Assembly: GCA_008729055.1 (NCBI GenBank)
Contig: SDUX01000001.1
Location: 1,426,001 to 1,490,000, forward strand
DNA: 64,000 nucleotides
Direction of reading: 5' to 3'
Source: Pyropia haitanensis
Taxonomy: Eukaryota > Rhodophyta > Bangiophyceae > Bangiales > Bangiaceae
Part shown: piece after piece, positions 10,509 to 20,885 of the stretch
Numbering within the stretch: position 1 is the stretch's first letter
How the letters are laid out: each line of letters opens with the position of its first letter
Made by a program: the position numbers and the translations under genes
Notes under the pieces: model-generated
Seen by the model: the letters and a program-made list of their open reading frames with translations, nothing else
Told to the model about the DNA's origin: nothing
The model's database searches: none

Positions 10509-12503
10509 CGGCAGACAAAATGAAAAAAGCAGACAAGAGGAAGCGAGCCAAGTCGGTGGAGGTGGATGCACCAGTACAGGACAGGATGGCCCCGGCCGTG
10601 GCAGCCGACGGCCGCCGACAACGAAGCGGTGGGCAACAGGTCCGAAGCAGTGCTCGCGGGCGCCGGGAGGCAAGGCAACCAACAGGAACGGGGCACGCGG
10701 TGGCAGTACCGAGCGGCGGCCGCGCGACGTCGGCGTGAACGCGCCAGCAACGCCGATGGTGGAACGCAGCGGGTCACTGCGGCCACCTCGCACGGCAGCG
10801 CTTCACCGACAGGCGAGGGCAAGCCGGCCTTACAGTGAGCTGCCACGTCCAACCCGCATCCGTAGGAATACGAGCCGAGTGGCAGTGCATCGTCGCTGAC
10901 ATGGCGGCAGACGCGGTACAGTGGACGCGACGGCTGCCTCGCAGGCAACGGACTGGCGTAGGGTGCGGCGCCGTCAGCACGATTGCTCTCGCGGCGCCGT
11001 TGGCGGGCGGCGGGTTGACCGCCGTCGGCGACTTGCGCCGGCGGGGAACAGTCAACAGACGGGGGGTAGGAACGAGTGGAACTTCAAGTTGGCGGGGACG
11101 CAACAGTATCTCGGGGGCGGCACGTTCCACGGCTGCGGGGGTGTTGCGCCGTAGCGGTGGAGCGAAACATACATGAGCAGACGCATGAGTGCTGCTGACC
11201 CCATGAAGCGTCGCTCTGAGGCGCGGCCACCTACACGGACGACAACGATCGCTTGCGGACGGAGTGGCGGGGTGCGAGCCGAAATTAGCAATGAGTGCGG
11301 GTAAATTTCGGCGCGCGTTGTCGACCGTGGTGTTCTGGCAGCAGCTCTGGAGCAGTCATCCATTAGTAATGCACATGATTAAGGTTTCTGGTCCAATATG
11401 GAGTCACACAAGGGCTGTATTTGATGTACCTATCGTCGTCGCCTTGCCAGCAGTGCATAGCAGGGCATTCCAATTATGGTGAGCTTCCGGCAAGTGAGGA
11501 GGGGGCGGCTGATCACAGAGAAATGTCAGTGAGGTGCCGTCACTTTGTGGCAACTTGACACAGTCCGCTCAGCACTGTTGGGAATGTAAATGGCCGCACG
11601 GCGGCCCACGGTGGGGCCACGCGTTGTAGCCGCCGCCTGCTACCCCCTGCCAGTCGAAGGAGGACCGCCCCCCCTTGGCTGTCGGCAGTCTCCGCCTCTC
11701 CGCGGCGCGCGTGTGTTCCGCGCCAGCCGACGCGGCCGCGGCCGGCCTGTCTGCTGCCGCACGGCGACGGCGACGGCGACGGCGGCGCACACGACACGCC
11801 GGGCACGGCGGAGGCACGAGCGCTCCGTGGCCCACGACGGCCGTTGTCGCCCACCCACCTGAATTCAGGAAGTTGCGGGGAGAGGGGGGGGGGGCTGGGG
11901 GGCGGAGAGGGGCGGAGGGGGAGCTGAGCGTCGGCCGGTGTGCGGCGGCGTGTGCCGGGACGGCCGGGGCGCGGCCGGGGGGTCGCGGCCGGGAGGGGCG
12001 GAGGGTCGGGGCGGTGCGCCGGCGCGTCCACGAGCCACCGCTGTTGGTACGGGCGCCGCGGACGCCGGTCGCGGGGCTGGTCGGGTGGTTCCGCCCCCCG
12101 CGACCCACCGTCCGTGTGGGGGGGGGGGTCGGGCGGGGGGAAGCAGGACGGTTCCCCGCCGATCCGGTCGGGTGCGGCAAGCGCGGCCCCGCGCGGGGAG
12201 GGGGCGGTGGGAGGGGCGTCTCGTTTTGGACGGCCCTCGTAGTACGGCGACTGGCCGACTGCTGTTGCTCCGCCGTGACCTTCGACTGACTGGATCCGTG
12301 CCTACTCCCCCCCACCGTGACCGACAAGGTCTATCGGTCGCCGCTCTCCTACAACCTTGCAAGTGGTGCCGTGGCCGCGGCCGCTCTTCCCGTGTTGGGC
12401 AACTCCGGGCCAACGCAGGCACGGCGGCTGCAGGTGGCGTCTCTGCCGCGGGCCTCCGTCTGCTTCCCTTTCGCCCCGCTCGGCTGCCCCTCTGCACGTG
12501 GAC
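10509..12503. other. Intergenic stretch between AsmA-like and RRM genes
   Basis: The part 10830-11600 is clearly less GC-rich than its surroundings, and 11880-12200 has several G/C runs. It includes the 5' flanks of both divergent neighbours. No gene or RNA is recognised. Confidence 0.6.
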
Positions 12504-12590
12504 ATGAACCCCGCCGCCGGGTATGGCTCGGATGCGGCTGCCAGGGGCGGCGGCGGCGGCGGTGGGGGTGGCGGTGGCGGGGACTACAGG

Positions 12591-12622
<32 letters not shown>

Positions 12623-15514
12623 GGGTGGCGGCGGCGGCGGGGGCCCCAGCGGCGGCAAGATTTTTGTGGGTGGCCTCTCATGGGAGACCAACGAGGAGAC
12701 GATGCGGGCCTACTTTGAAAAGTACGGCGCGATTACCGACTGCGTGATCATGCGGGACCGCCACACGGGGCACCCACGGGGGTTTGGGTTTGTTACGTAC
12801 GCCGACGACTCGGTGGCGGCCAAGGTCGCCTCCCAGCGCCATGACTTGGATGGCCGTCAGGTGCGTTCTCGTGGCTCTAACTCTGCATGCGTGTCTTGAG
12901 AGTGTGGGGAGGGAGAGCAGCTCGGGGGGGGGGGAGAGGTCATCTCTGCCGCGTTTCCTGCTGGCCCTCCATAGGACGGGCGGCGGGTGCAGCATCGGCT
13001 GCTTGGTGCGGCAGTCAGGCGTCTTCCCTGTTCCACGAGCGGGCCGCTCGGTCTCTGGACCTGGACGCGGAGCGCTCGTCCTCCACGGTCTTCCCCTTCT
13101 TGTACGACGCTACCCTCTACGGTACACCCGCTGCGCTAGCTGGGAAGCTGCCCTGCACGTAGCCGTGTCCCGGGCGCTGGCTGCACAGGCCGCCGGCTGC
13201 TGTGTGTCTGCGGTGTGGCGAGAACTGGCGGCGCTCGCTGGACGTGACCTCCTCGACCGTCGGCGAGCATTTCGGGCCGCGGCTGGCACCCCGCGGTGGT
13301 GCGGCTGCTCGGGTGACACGCGGTAGGCCCTCGCACTAGGATTGCAGACGGACCACACCGCGGCGTGTAGGCGGTCTGGCCCGACCTTGGGCGGTCGTGT
13401 AGGCTTCGTGGTACCTGCCCTGCCGGCCCCCCGCACCACAGCTTCCTTGGTCGGGGTCGCGCGGCAGGGGCCCTTTGCAGCGGTGCGGGTAGTCCCTCTG
13501 TCTATGGGATAGGCAATAGCTGTAGCAGTTGATGCGAATTACACCTCCCTACCGTCTGTACTTCCCATCGCGTGCCCCTCACCGATGCCCGCGGGTCACG
13601 GCTGGGGTTGTCTTGAGCGGTCGAGGCACCGCCGCACCCTCCCCTCGTCATGTCGCTGTCGCGGGACCTCGGAGGCTACCGTTGTAGTCTTCCCGGTTAC
13701 GCACAAGTGGGGCAGACGAGCTGGCTTTTTGTGCCAGTCGAGCTACCTTGCTTCATGCTCCGTGTTTGCGGGCTGGTGGCAGCGCTTGGCCGCCGGACGC
13801 GGCATCAGCTGCATTGTATTGCTTGCAGCCAGTGTGGTCTGCCCCGCACAGCTTCTGTCTCGCTGGGCTGCCGCGCGCACCCTTTCCCCTGAGCCCCTTC
13901 TGTGCGCCTGCTCGTCGCGCCACAGTAGTTGTAGCTTGTCTGTGTCTGACTGGTGAGACGTATGTAGCGTTGCGGCCCCTTGCTTTTCTTATTTCGCGCG
14001 CCGCTGAGCACCCCTTGGTGTTCTTATCCCCCTGCTTGTTTTTTCCTCCTTACGATCGAGTGTGGCATGTAGGTAGAAGCCAAGCGTGCGGTCCCGCGGA
14101 ACGAGTGCGCGCAACCCACCTTCACCCCCAAGGCATCCATGTTTCCCCGCTACTCGTCGGACGGGGGTGGTGGCAGCAACTACCCAACCACTGGCGGTGA
14201 CGGCGGCGGCGGGTACGGTGGCTTGTCTGGGGCGGGCTATGGCCGCGCCGGCTCCAGTGCGGGGTACGGGGCCGTCCCAACGGCGGTCGTGTCGGGCGTG
14301 CGTGGCGGTGCCATGCACGACCGTGGCGGCGGCGGCGGCGGTGGCGGCGGTGGTGGCGGTGGCGGTGGGCGGCACGGGTCGCCAAGCACCTCCACCCACG
14401 TGGGCGGCAGCCGCAAGATCTTTGTCGGCGGCCTGCCATCGGCGTGCCACAACGAGGAGTTCCGCGCGTACTTTTCGCGCTTCGGCACGATCGTCGAAGC
14501 GCAGGTGATGTTTGACCACCAGACTGGCAACAGCCGCGGCTTTGGGTTTGTCACGTACGCCGACGAGGCGGGCGTGTCCGCCGCCGTGGGCGTCGGCCGC
14601 ATGCACGAGATTATGGACAAGAACGTGGAGGTGAAGCGCGCCGAGACCAAGAGCGCGGCGGAGCGGCGCACCGCGGCCTCCCGCGGTGGGCCAGGCGGCG
14701 GCGGCGGCGGCGGGATGGGCGGCGGCGGCTCGGCGGGCGGCGGCGGGCCACCGCGGGACAATGGCTACGGCGCCGCGGGGCGGGACATGTATGGCAGCGG
14801 CGGCCGCGGCGACGGCTACGGCGCAGGGCTGAGCGCCGCCGCGTACGGCGGCGCGGTCATGGGCGGCGGCCCCGGCGGCGGGTACCCGACCGCCGGCTAC
14901 GGCGCGCCCGGCCCGTACGGCGGCGGCGGCGGCGGCGGCGGTGGCTACGGCATGACCCCCGAGCAATACTACTACCAGGCGCAGGCGGCGGCTGCGGCGC
15001 AGAACCCGCAGTCCCAGCAGGTCATGACGCCCGCGCAGATGGCGTCGTGGCAGCAGTACTACGCGGCGCTCGGCTACCAGTACTCGCCTGGGTACGCGCA
15101 GGGGCCGACGGGCGCGCCGTCGCCGACGGGCTCGTCGGGCGGCCAGCCGCAAGCGTACGACCCCTACTACTCGCCCTACTACCCGGCGGGGGCGGTGGCG
15201 GGGGGCATGGCGGGGGCGGCCGCGGCCGGTGGCGGGCCCACGGGAGGGGGCGTGCGGCCTGGGCCGGCGGCGGCGGCCGGCGGCGCGCCCGCCGCGGCGC
15301 TCGGCGCCAAGCCCGCCAGCGGCGCGATTGCCAGCCGCACGCTCGCAGACCCGCGTCGGCAGCCCGGCCGCGGCGCGCCGGCAGGGGCGACGGCTGGCGG
15401 CGGCGGCGCCGCGGCGGCGCCGGCTGCCGCCGCCGCCGCCGCGCCGGTTGCGCCCGCCGCGGACGGCAAGCCCCCCGCGGCGGCGGCCGCCACGGCGGCC
15501 GCCCCGCCGGCGCA

Positions 15515-15546
<32 letters not shown>

Positions 15547-15866
15547 CGGCCGCGCCTGCCTCCACCGCCGCGCCTGCCTCCACTGCCGCCACGCCGCCGC
15601 CGCCGCCGCCGCCGGCAGCAGGCGGGGACGGAGGCGGAGCCGCCCCTGCCGAAGCCGCCCCCGACGCCGCCCCGGCCGCCGCCGCGGCCGACGCGGCGGC
15701 GGCCGCCGGTCGCGGCGGCGGGGAGCCGACGGACGCGGCGGCCAATGACGGGGCGGCGGCCGACGGCGGCGACGGCGCCGGCCGCGACGGCGGCGCGGCG
15801 GGCACCAATGGCAATGGCGGGCGGCGGCCTCTCCGGGGCGAGCGGTACCACCCGTACGGCCGTTGA
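12504..15866 (+). CDS. hnRNP A/B / Musashi-like protein with two RRM domains (two exons)
   Basis: Exon 1 is 12504-12860 and exon 2 is 14073-15866, giving 716 residues. The join is in phase 0: ...LDGRQ before the donor CAG/GTGCGT and VEAKRAVPRNE after the acceptor ATGTAG. Together these rebuild the classic C-terminal edge of RRM1, which is strong proof of the intron. RRM1 and RRM2 each carry RNP2 KIFVGG and RNP1 RGFGFVTY. A Gly-rich head precedes RRM1, a Gly/Ser linker separates the domains, and a long Gly/Tyr then Ala/Pro-rich tail follows, probably disordered. Tandem RRMs of this type bind single-stranded RNA in splicing, mRNA stability or translation. The ATG at 12504-12506 follows GTGGAC. 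Its convergent neighbour is the LUC7-type gene. Confidence 0.9.
12861..14072 (+). other. Spliceosomal intron of the two-RRM gene
   Basis: 1212 bases, starting GTGCGT and ending TGTAG, phase 0. It splits the last strand of RRM1. It is less GC-rich and more pyrimidine-rich than the exons, especially near the 3' end. This is the only intron I can demonstrate in the window. Confidence 0.88.
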
Positions 15867-16964
15867 GAGGGGGGGGGGGCTGGTTGACCACCGTAGCGGC
15901 TGTGCATGTTGTGGTCGCCCCGCACCGTGTCGGGGCCTGTTGCCGCCGCGGGCCACGCGGCGGCGCTCCTCTCTCTTTGTCGTGCTCCCGCGCCCGTGCC
16001 CTTGATCCGTCCCGAGGTGTCCTGGGTGTACTCTACTGCGTCGAATTCCCGGGGTTCCCTATCTTCGACTTACCCTTTTTTCGTCTGATCGTGTGTGAGT
16101 ACCCTGCGTTGCTTCGTTCTTCCCTTTTCTTTTTGTGCGCGTCCCCCTTCCGTTGCTCTTAGCAGTACTGGCCGCGACCGTACGACGCGCTACGGTCCGC
16201 AGTTGCTTGTTGTTCGAGGCCCCACGCGGGGCTGCCAGTCATCAAGATTCGTCCGAGCATGGCCATTCCCCCACGGGCGCCACGATGGGTATCTCTTGCG
16301 ATTGGTGTAGCTCACGCGGGGGGTCGTCACGTCGACTCCTCGTGCCGCTGGGTGCATCAGGCTCTCGCAGCCACCATCGGGGGACCGATGGCAGGAGCGG
16401 GGACAACGCGATATCAGTGATACGCCCGGCACACTCAGCGACCTCACCAAACCCAATCACGCAAGCCCGCAGCGCTCACCCAGCCAATGCACAAGCACCA
16501 CATCGTGTGCAAATAACCAATCATAAAAGAGCGGGGGAGAAAACAACACGATGCACATACAGTACGTACGTCACAGTAGCTGCCAGCGCAAACATGCTGG
16601 CACAACACAAAAGGACGGGCAGCGCAGGCGGTCATCCAGGATCGGCCACGGTTCCGGGAGATGCCCATCCCCCCGATGAGATGGTCTGCCAACCACAACT
16701 CGGGGTGCTGCAATGAAGACCTGCAGACAGCCGCTGCGTGCGCGGGAAGAAGAAAAACATGCTAGGACAGCAAGGGGCGGGGGAGAGCCACGGAGCGACG
16801 ACACCCAACCACCAGCGGACATTCAAAACGGGGGCAGGTGGAGCCACGGGTGTGTCAAGGTCACCCACGCCAAGCACCAGGCGACAAAAGAGTGAGGCGG
16901 CGTGACGGGCCCTCGCAGACGGTCCGAGAGCCGCAACAAACCTGACTCACCCACCCTGTCGTCG
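15867..16964. other. 3' flanks of two convergent genes
   Basis: Sequence between the stops of the two-RRM gene and the LUC7-type gene. Base composition is near-balanced over 16030-16900. No ORF with a recognisable domain, no tRNA and no clear repeat were seen. Confidence 0.6.
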
Positions 16965-19773
16965 TCACCGGTGCTGCGCCAGCTGCTGCCGCCGCCGATT
17001 GAGGTACTCGCCATCGTCCGAGGAGGAGCGCCCGCGTGACGGCGACCGCCCGTGGCGCGACGGAAAGCGATCCCGGCCGGCCGAGCCGCGGCTGCCCGCG
17101 TCGACACGGCCGCCGCCGCCGCCGCGGACGCGGCGGCCACGGCGGCGGCGGCTGCGCCCACCCCCTCTGCCGGCCCGGCCGCCACCACCGCCAGAGCTCC
17201 CACTGCGGCTGCGGCTGCGGCTGCGCGTGTGGCTGTGGGTGCGGCTGCGGCCACGGAAGCGGCGGCGGCTGGAACTGCGGCTGCGGCTGCGGCTGCGGCT
17301 GCGGCTGCGGCTGCGGCTGCGGCTGGGACTACTGCTGCGCGACCCGTACGATGCCCGCCGCAGCGGCCGGCGGGGCCGTGAGCCCGACCGCGACCGGGAG
17401 CGGGGGCGCAGGCCGCGGCCGGGCGAGCCGGCGCCCCCCCCCCGCGGCGGTCATCCCCCTGCCGCCACGGCGGGGAGCGGCCAGGGGAGGAGCGACGGAA
17501 GCGCTTGGCGCTCCACCCGCGGTCCGCCGTCCAGCGCGGGGGCGTCAGGGAGCGGGAGCGCCCGCGGCCGCGCGGCGTCCAGCGGTCCCGCCCCGGCGGC
17601 GACGCGTCGCGCCAGCCATACCCGCCACCCCCACCACCACCGCCCCGCGGTCCCACCGCGGGGGCGTACTCCCGCTGCCAGCCGCCGCCGCGGCCGCGGA
17701 ACGTGTCGCGGCCGCCCCGCGGGTCGCCACGGCCGTCCACCAACGGCTCCCCCCGGGCGGCACCACGATCCCAGACGGCCCGGCCAGGCGGGCCACCGCC
17801 GCTCCGCTCCCGTGCGTCGGGCGGCAGGCGCGCCACCGCCGTAGCCGGCCCGGGCGGCCCCGGCCCGTAGCTCCGCACCGACCGCGGGGCGGCGGCGGCG
17901 GCGGCGGCGGACGGCGTCCCCGCGGCGGAGGCGGCCACCTCGGCGGCGTCCGCGTCTAGGTAGGCGCGGAGCTTGTCGTAGCCGAGGTGCGTCTTGCCCG
18001 TAAAGTGTTCGTGCAGCCGCCGCGGGCTGTCAAAGATAGACAGGAAGAGACCGCAGCTGGCACAAACGCGGAGCTTGTGCTGGGGGTCCATGAGCATGCC
18101 TTGAAAGAGCACAGGACCGGCGGGCTTATCATCAGCCGCCTTCCCGGCATCCGTGCCCACGCCCGCCCCAGGTGTACCACTGCCGCCGCCGCCGCCGCCG
18201 TCACCAGACGGCCCAGTGGTGCCCGTAGCGGCGTCAGACGGCACCACGCCGGCGCCGAGGACCACCTCATTCTCCGGGGGGGGATCCCACAGGGACACGC
18301 CCCGCTTCTCATCTCGCCAGTACGGGCGCCCGTCGGGCGCGGTCTTGCGCACCCACACCCGTCGTGGCGCCGACGCAGACGTGGACGGGTCGCCCTTGAC
18401 ACCCACCGCGGCCGCGGGGGTGGCAGCACCCGGCGCGGCGGTGCCCGCCGCCGCGCCGTTGAGCGGAGGCGCCGACGCGGTCGGCGCGGCAGACGGCCCG
18501 GCGGGCGCGGCGGCGGCGCCACCACTGCCGCGCGTACCACCGCCAGCGGGAAGGGCGGTCGAGGGGGGGCGCTCCGCCGCGCCGCCATTGGCGCGGCCAC
18601 CACCGCCGCTGGCAGGCGGGCTTGGCCCACCAGACGCGCCAACCGATGGCGCGGCAGCGGGGGCGGGCGCCCCGTCCGGAGGCGGCACGGGGGCAGACGC
18701 GGAGGCTGATGGCACGGCCGGGGCACCCGACTGGCCGCCGCCACCAGCGACGGGTGTGCCGGCTGGCCCGCCGCCGCGACCCGCCATCACCGCCGCCGCC
18801 GCCGGCCCGTTGGTGGCCGACCCGGTCGGTGGCGGCCCAGTCCCGCCGCGGCCGCCGCCGCTGCCGCTGCCGCCCGCCCGCTGCGCGCCACCGCCATCCA
18901 CCGCCTTGATGCGGATCACCGGGGCGGCAGCGGCGGTGGCGACGGCGGCGGCGGGGGTGGACGGGCCGGTGCCCCCCCCCCCCCCCCCCGCCGCCGCCTT
19001 TGCGTCCGTTGCCGCGCCCACCACCTTGATGGACGACGCCGCGTCCGACGGCGGGCCACCCCCCCCGCCCTCCCGCCCGCCGTCCACGACCACGCTCTTG
19101 ATACGGATGGCCGCCGGCGCGTCCGCGGTCGACGCGGCGTCACCGCCGCCGGCCGCCGTCGACGCTGGCACGGCGGCCGGGGCAGCGTCGGGCGGGCGGT
19201 CCGCGACCCCCCCCCCCCCCCGGCGACCCCCCCCCCCGCCGCGTCGCTATCGTCATCCGACGCGTCCACGTCCGCGGCGATGGCGTCCATGTCGAGGAGC
19301 CCCGCCGCTTCGAGCACCCCCGGCCCGCGGACGAGGAGGCTGTCCATCTCCGTCACCCCGTACTGCGCCTGCAGCCGCCGCGCGTTGGCGCCAATCCGCT
19401 TGTCCCCGGCCGCGATGATGCGCGCGGCGAGGCGGCGGAGGTCCGCCGCGTACGGGTACGTCGCGGCGCCCGCGCCGCCGCCACCAGCGCCACCACAATA
19501 CCCACCGCGGCCGGCAGCCCCCCCCACCCCCCCCACCCCCCGCGGCCGCGCGACGGCGGCGAGGTAGTCGGCGCGGAGGTCCTCCGAGTGGATGCCCCCG
19601 CAGGTGCCCATGTCCGCCTTGGTGTTGCCAAACAGCGGCAGCGGGCAAAAGCCCGCGACGAGGTAGTGCTTGCACACGCGGGCGTCGGTGAAATGGGCGG
19701 GGCCACTCGACGTGCCGTTGCGGTTGGCGCCGAGCAGCGCGTCCAGCTGCTCCCGCACCGCGTCGTACGCCAT
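16965..19773 (-). CDS. LUC7-like U1 snRNP protein with WW domain and RS tail
   Basis: The start at 19771-19773 (MAYDAVREQLDALLG) opens the LUC7 N-terminus. A CCCH finger uses C34, C43, C58 and H62 (FTDARVCKHYLVAGFCPL, then MGTCGGIHSEDLRADY). The second LUC7 finger is near 18000-18090 (CASCGLFLSIFDSPRRL, then EHFTGKTHLGYDKLRAYL). Between the fingers, instead of the usual coiled coil, lies a long Gly/Ala/Pro region with a WW domain (VWVRKTAPDGRPYWRDEK, then SLWDPPP). The frame changes at C runs 19207-19237 and 17434-17443. After the second change the tail becomes an Arg/Ser domain ending SSSDDGEYLNRRRQQLAQHR at TGA 16965-16967. LUC7 proteins help U1 snRNP choose 5' splice sites; the WW domain would bind Pro-rich splicing partners. 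Confidence 0.88.
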
Positions 19774-20885
19774 GGCGGCGGTGGGGCGGGGCGGGGGGGG
19801 GGGGGGACGACGGTTGCCACCCGGCGTCGCGAGCGCAGGACCAGGAAGGACAAGGACGAAAAAGAGTACCCCCCGGGGGCGGAACCGTGGGGGTAGAGGG
19901 CAGGTCGACACGGCCGCCGACGGCTGGGCTGCCGAGACGCGCCCACGCCACCGCACGGTGCGCTGGCCGCGCCGCCGAGTGGCGGAGCCGCCCCCGCCGG
20001 TGGCGCGCTCCTCCCCAAGGCGGGCGTCGCGGACCGGCCGGCCGCCGCGGTCCGCCCAGCCCCCCATTTCATCCAAGTACAGGATCACAAACAGCAGTAG
20101 TTGTAGGCACATACGACGAGAGTGAACTTGCCACAGAATCCCAATAGTCAACCACAGGTCAGCAGCGATGGAGTGGATGGACCGCTGGGTGGCCGCCGAC
20201 CACCACCACCTGCCCGTCATGAGCAGGTTGCTCACCCCGCGCCGTCCATGCGCTCTACAATGACCGGCGGCGTGCTTGCCCCCCACGGGCGCCGCCCGTC
20301 GGCGGCGCGCTTGCCCCCCACGGGCGCCGCCCGTCGGCGGCGGGCGAGCCGCCTCGCCCCGCCGCCTGGCCGACGCCGCCGCCCAGCCAGCCGCGCGGCG
20401 GCACGCCCGCCCGCCCGCCGCGGCGGGAAACGCCGCCACGCGCGCCGACCGCGCCGTGCGTGGCGGCTGCTGGGGCGTGGCGGCAGCGTCCCGCCGCACG
20501 GCGCCACGGGGGGGAGGGGGGGGAAGGCGTGCGTGCGCGGCGGCCGTGACGGAGAGGCTGGCGGCTGCAAGGGATCTCTCTGGCGCGTGCGCGCCTCCCC
20601 CCTCGGCTGCGCACGCTCAATGACAAGGGTTGGGCACCCCGGCGCGCTGCGCCCCTGCCGCGCCCGACTGACCTCCTTGTCGTTGGTGGGGAAGGAGCAG
20701 GCGAGGCCGGCGGCGGGAACACCCTCCCCTCGTTCAAGCCCAAACGGGCCCCCGCCGTCACTCCCCGGTCTCCCCGTCGAGGGGAGGGGTCCCTCCTCGG
20801 CGGCCACCGGGGCGGGCAGTTGCGGCTGCTGGGCGTCCCCCCCGCCTCACCCTTCCGCTCTTCCACCCATCCCGCCAGTGGCGTC
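19774..20885. other. Divergent intergenic region, LUC7-like / beta-amylase-like
   Basis: About 1.1 kb between two divergent starts, so it should hold both promoters. A 34-base motif centred on CCCCACGGGCGCCGCCCGTCGG is repeated head to tail at about 20279-20345. No gene was found. Confidence 0.55.

Noticed and set aside
16823..17433. Poly-Ala C-terminus for the LUC7-like protein
   Set aside because: The neighbouring frame reads as an Arg/Ser domain with a non-repetitive end, which fits the family; the Ala reading is the same repeat one base off.
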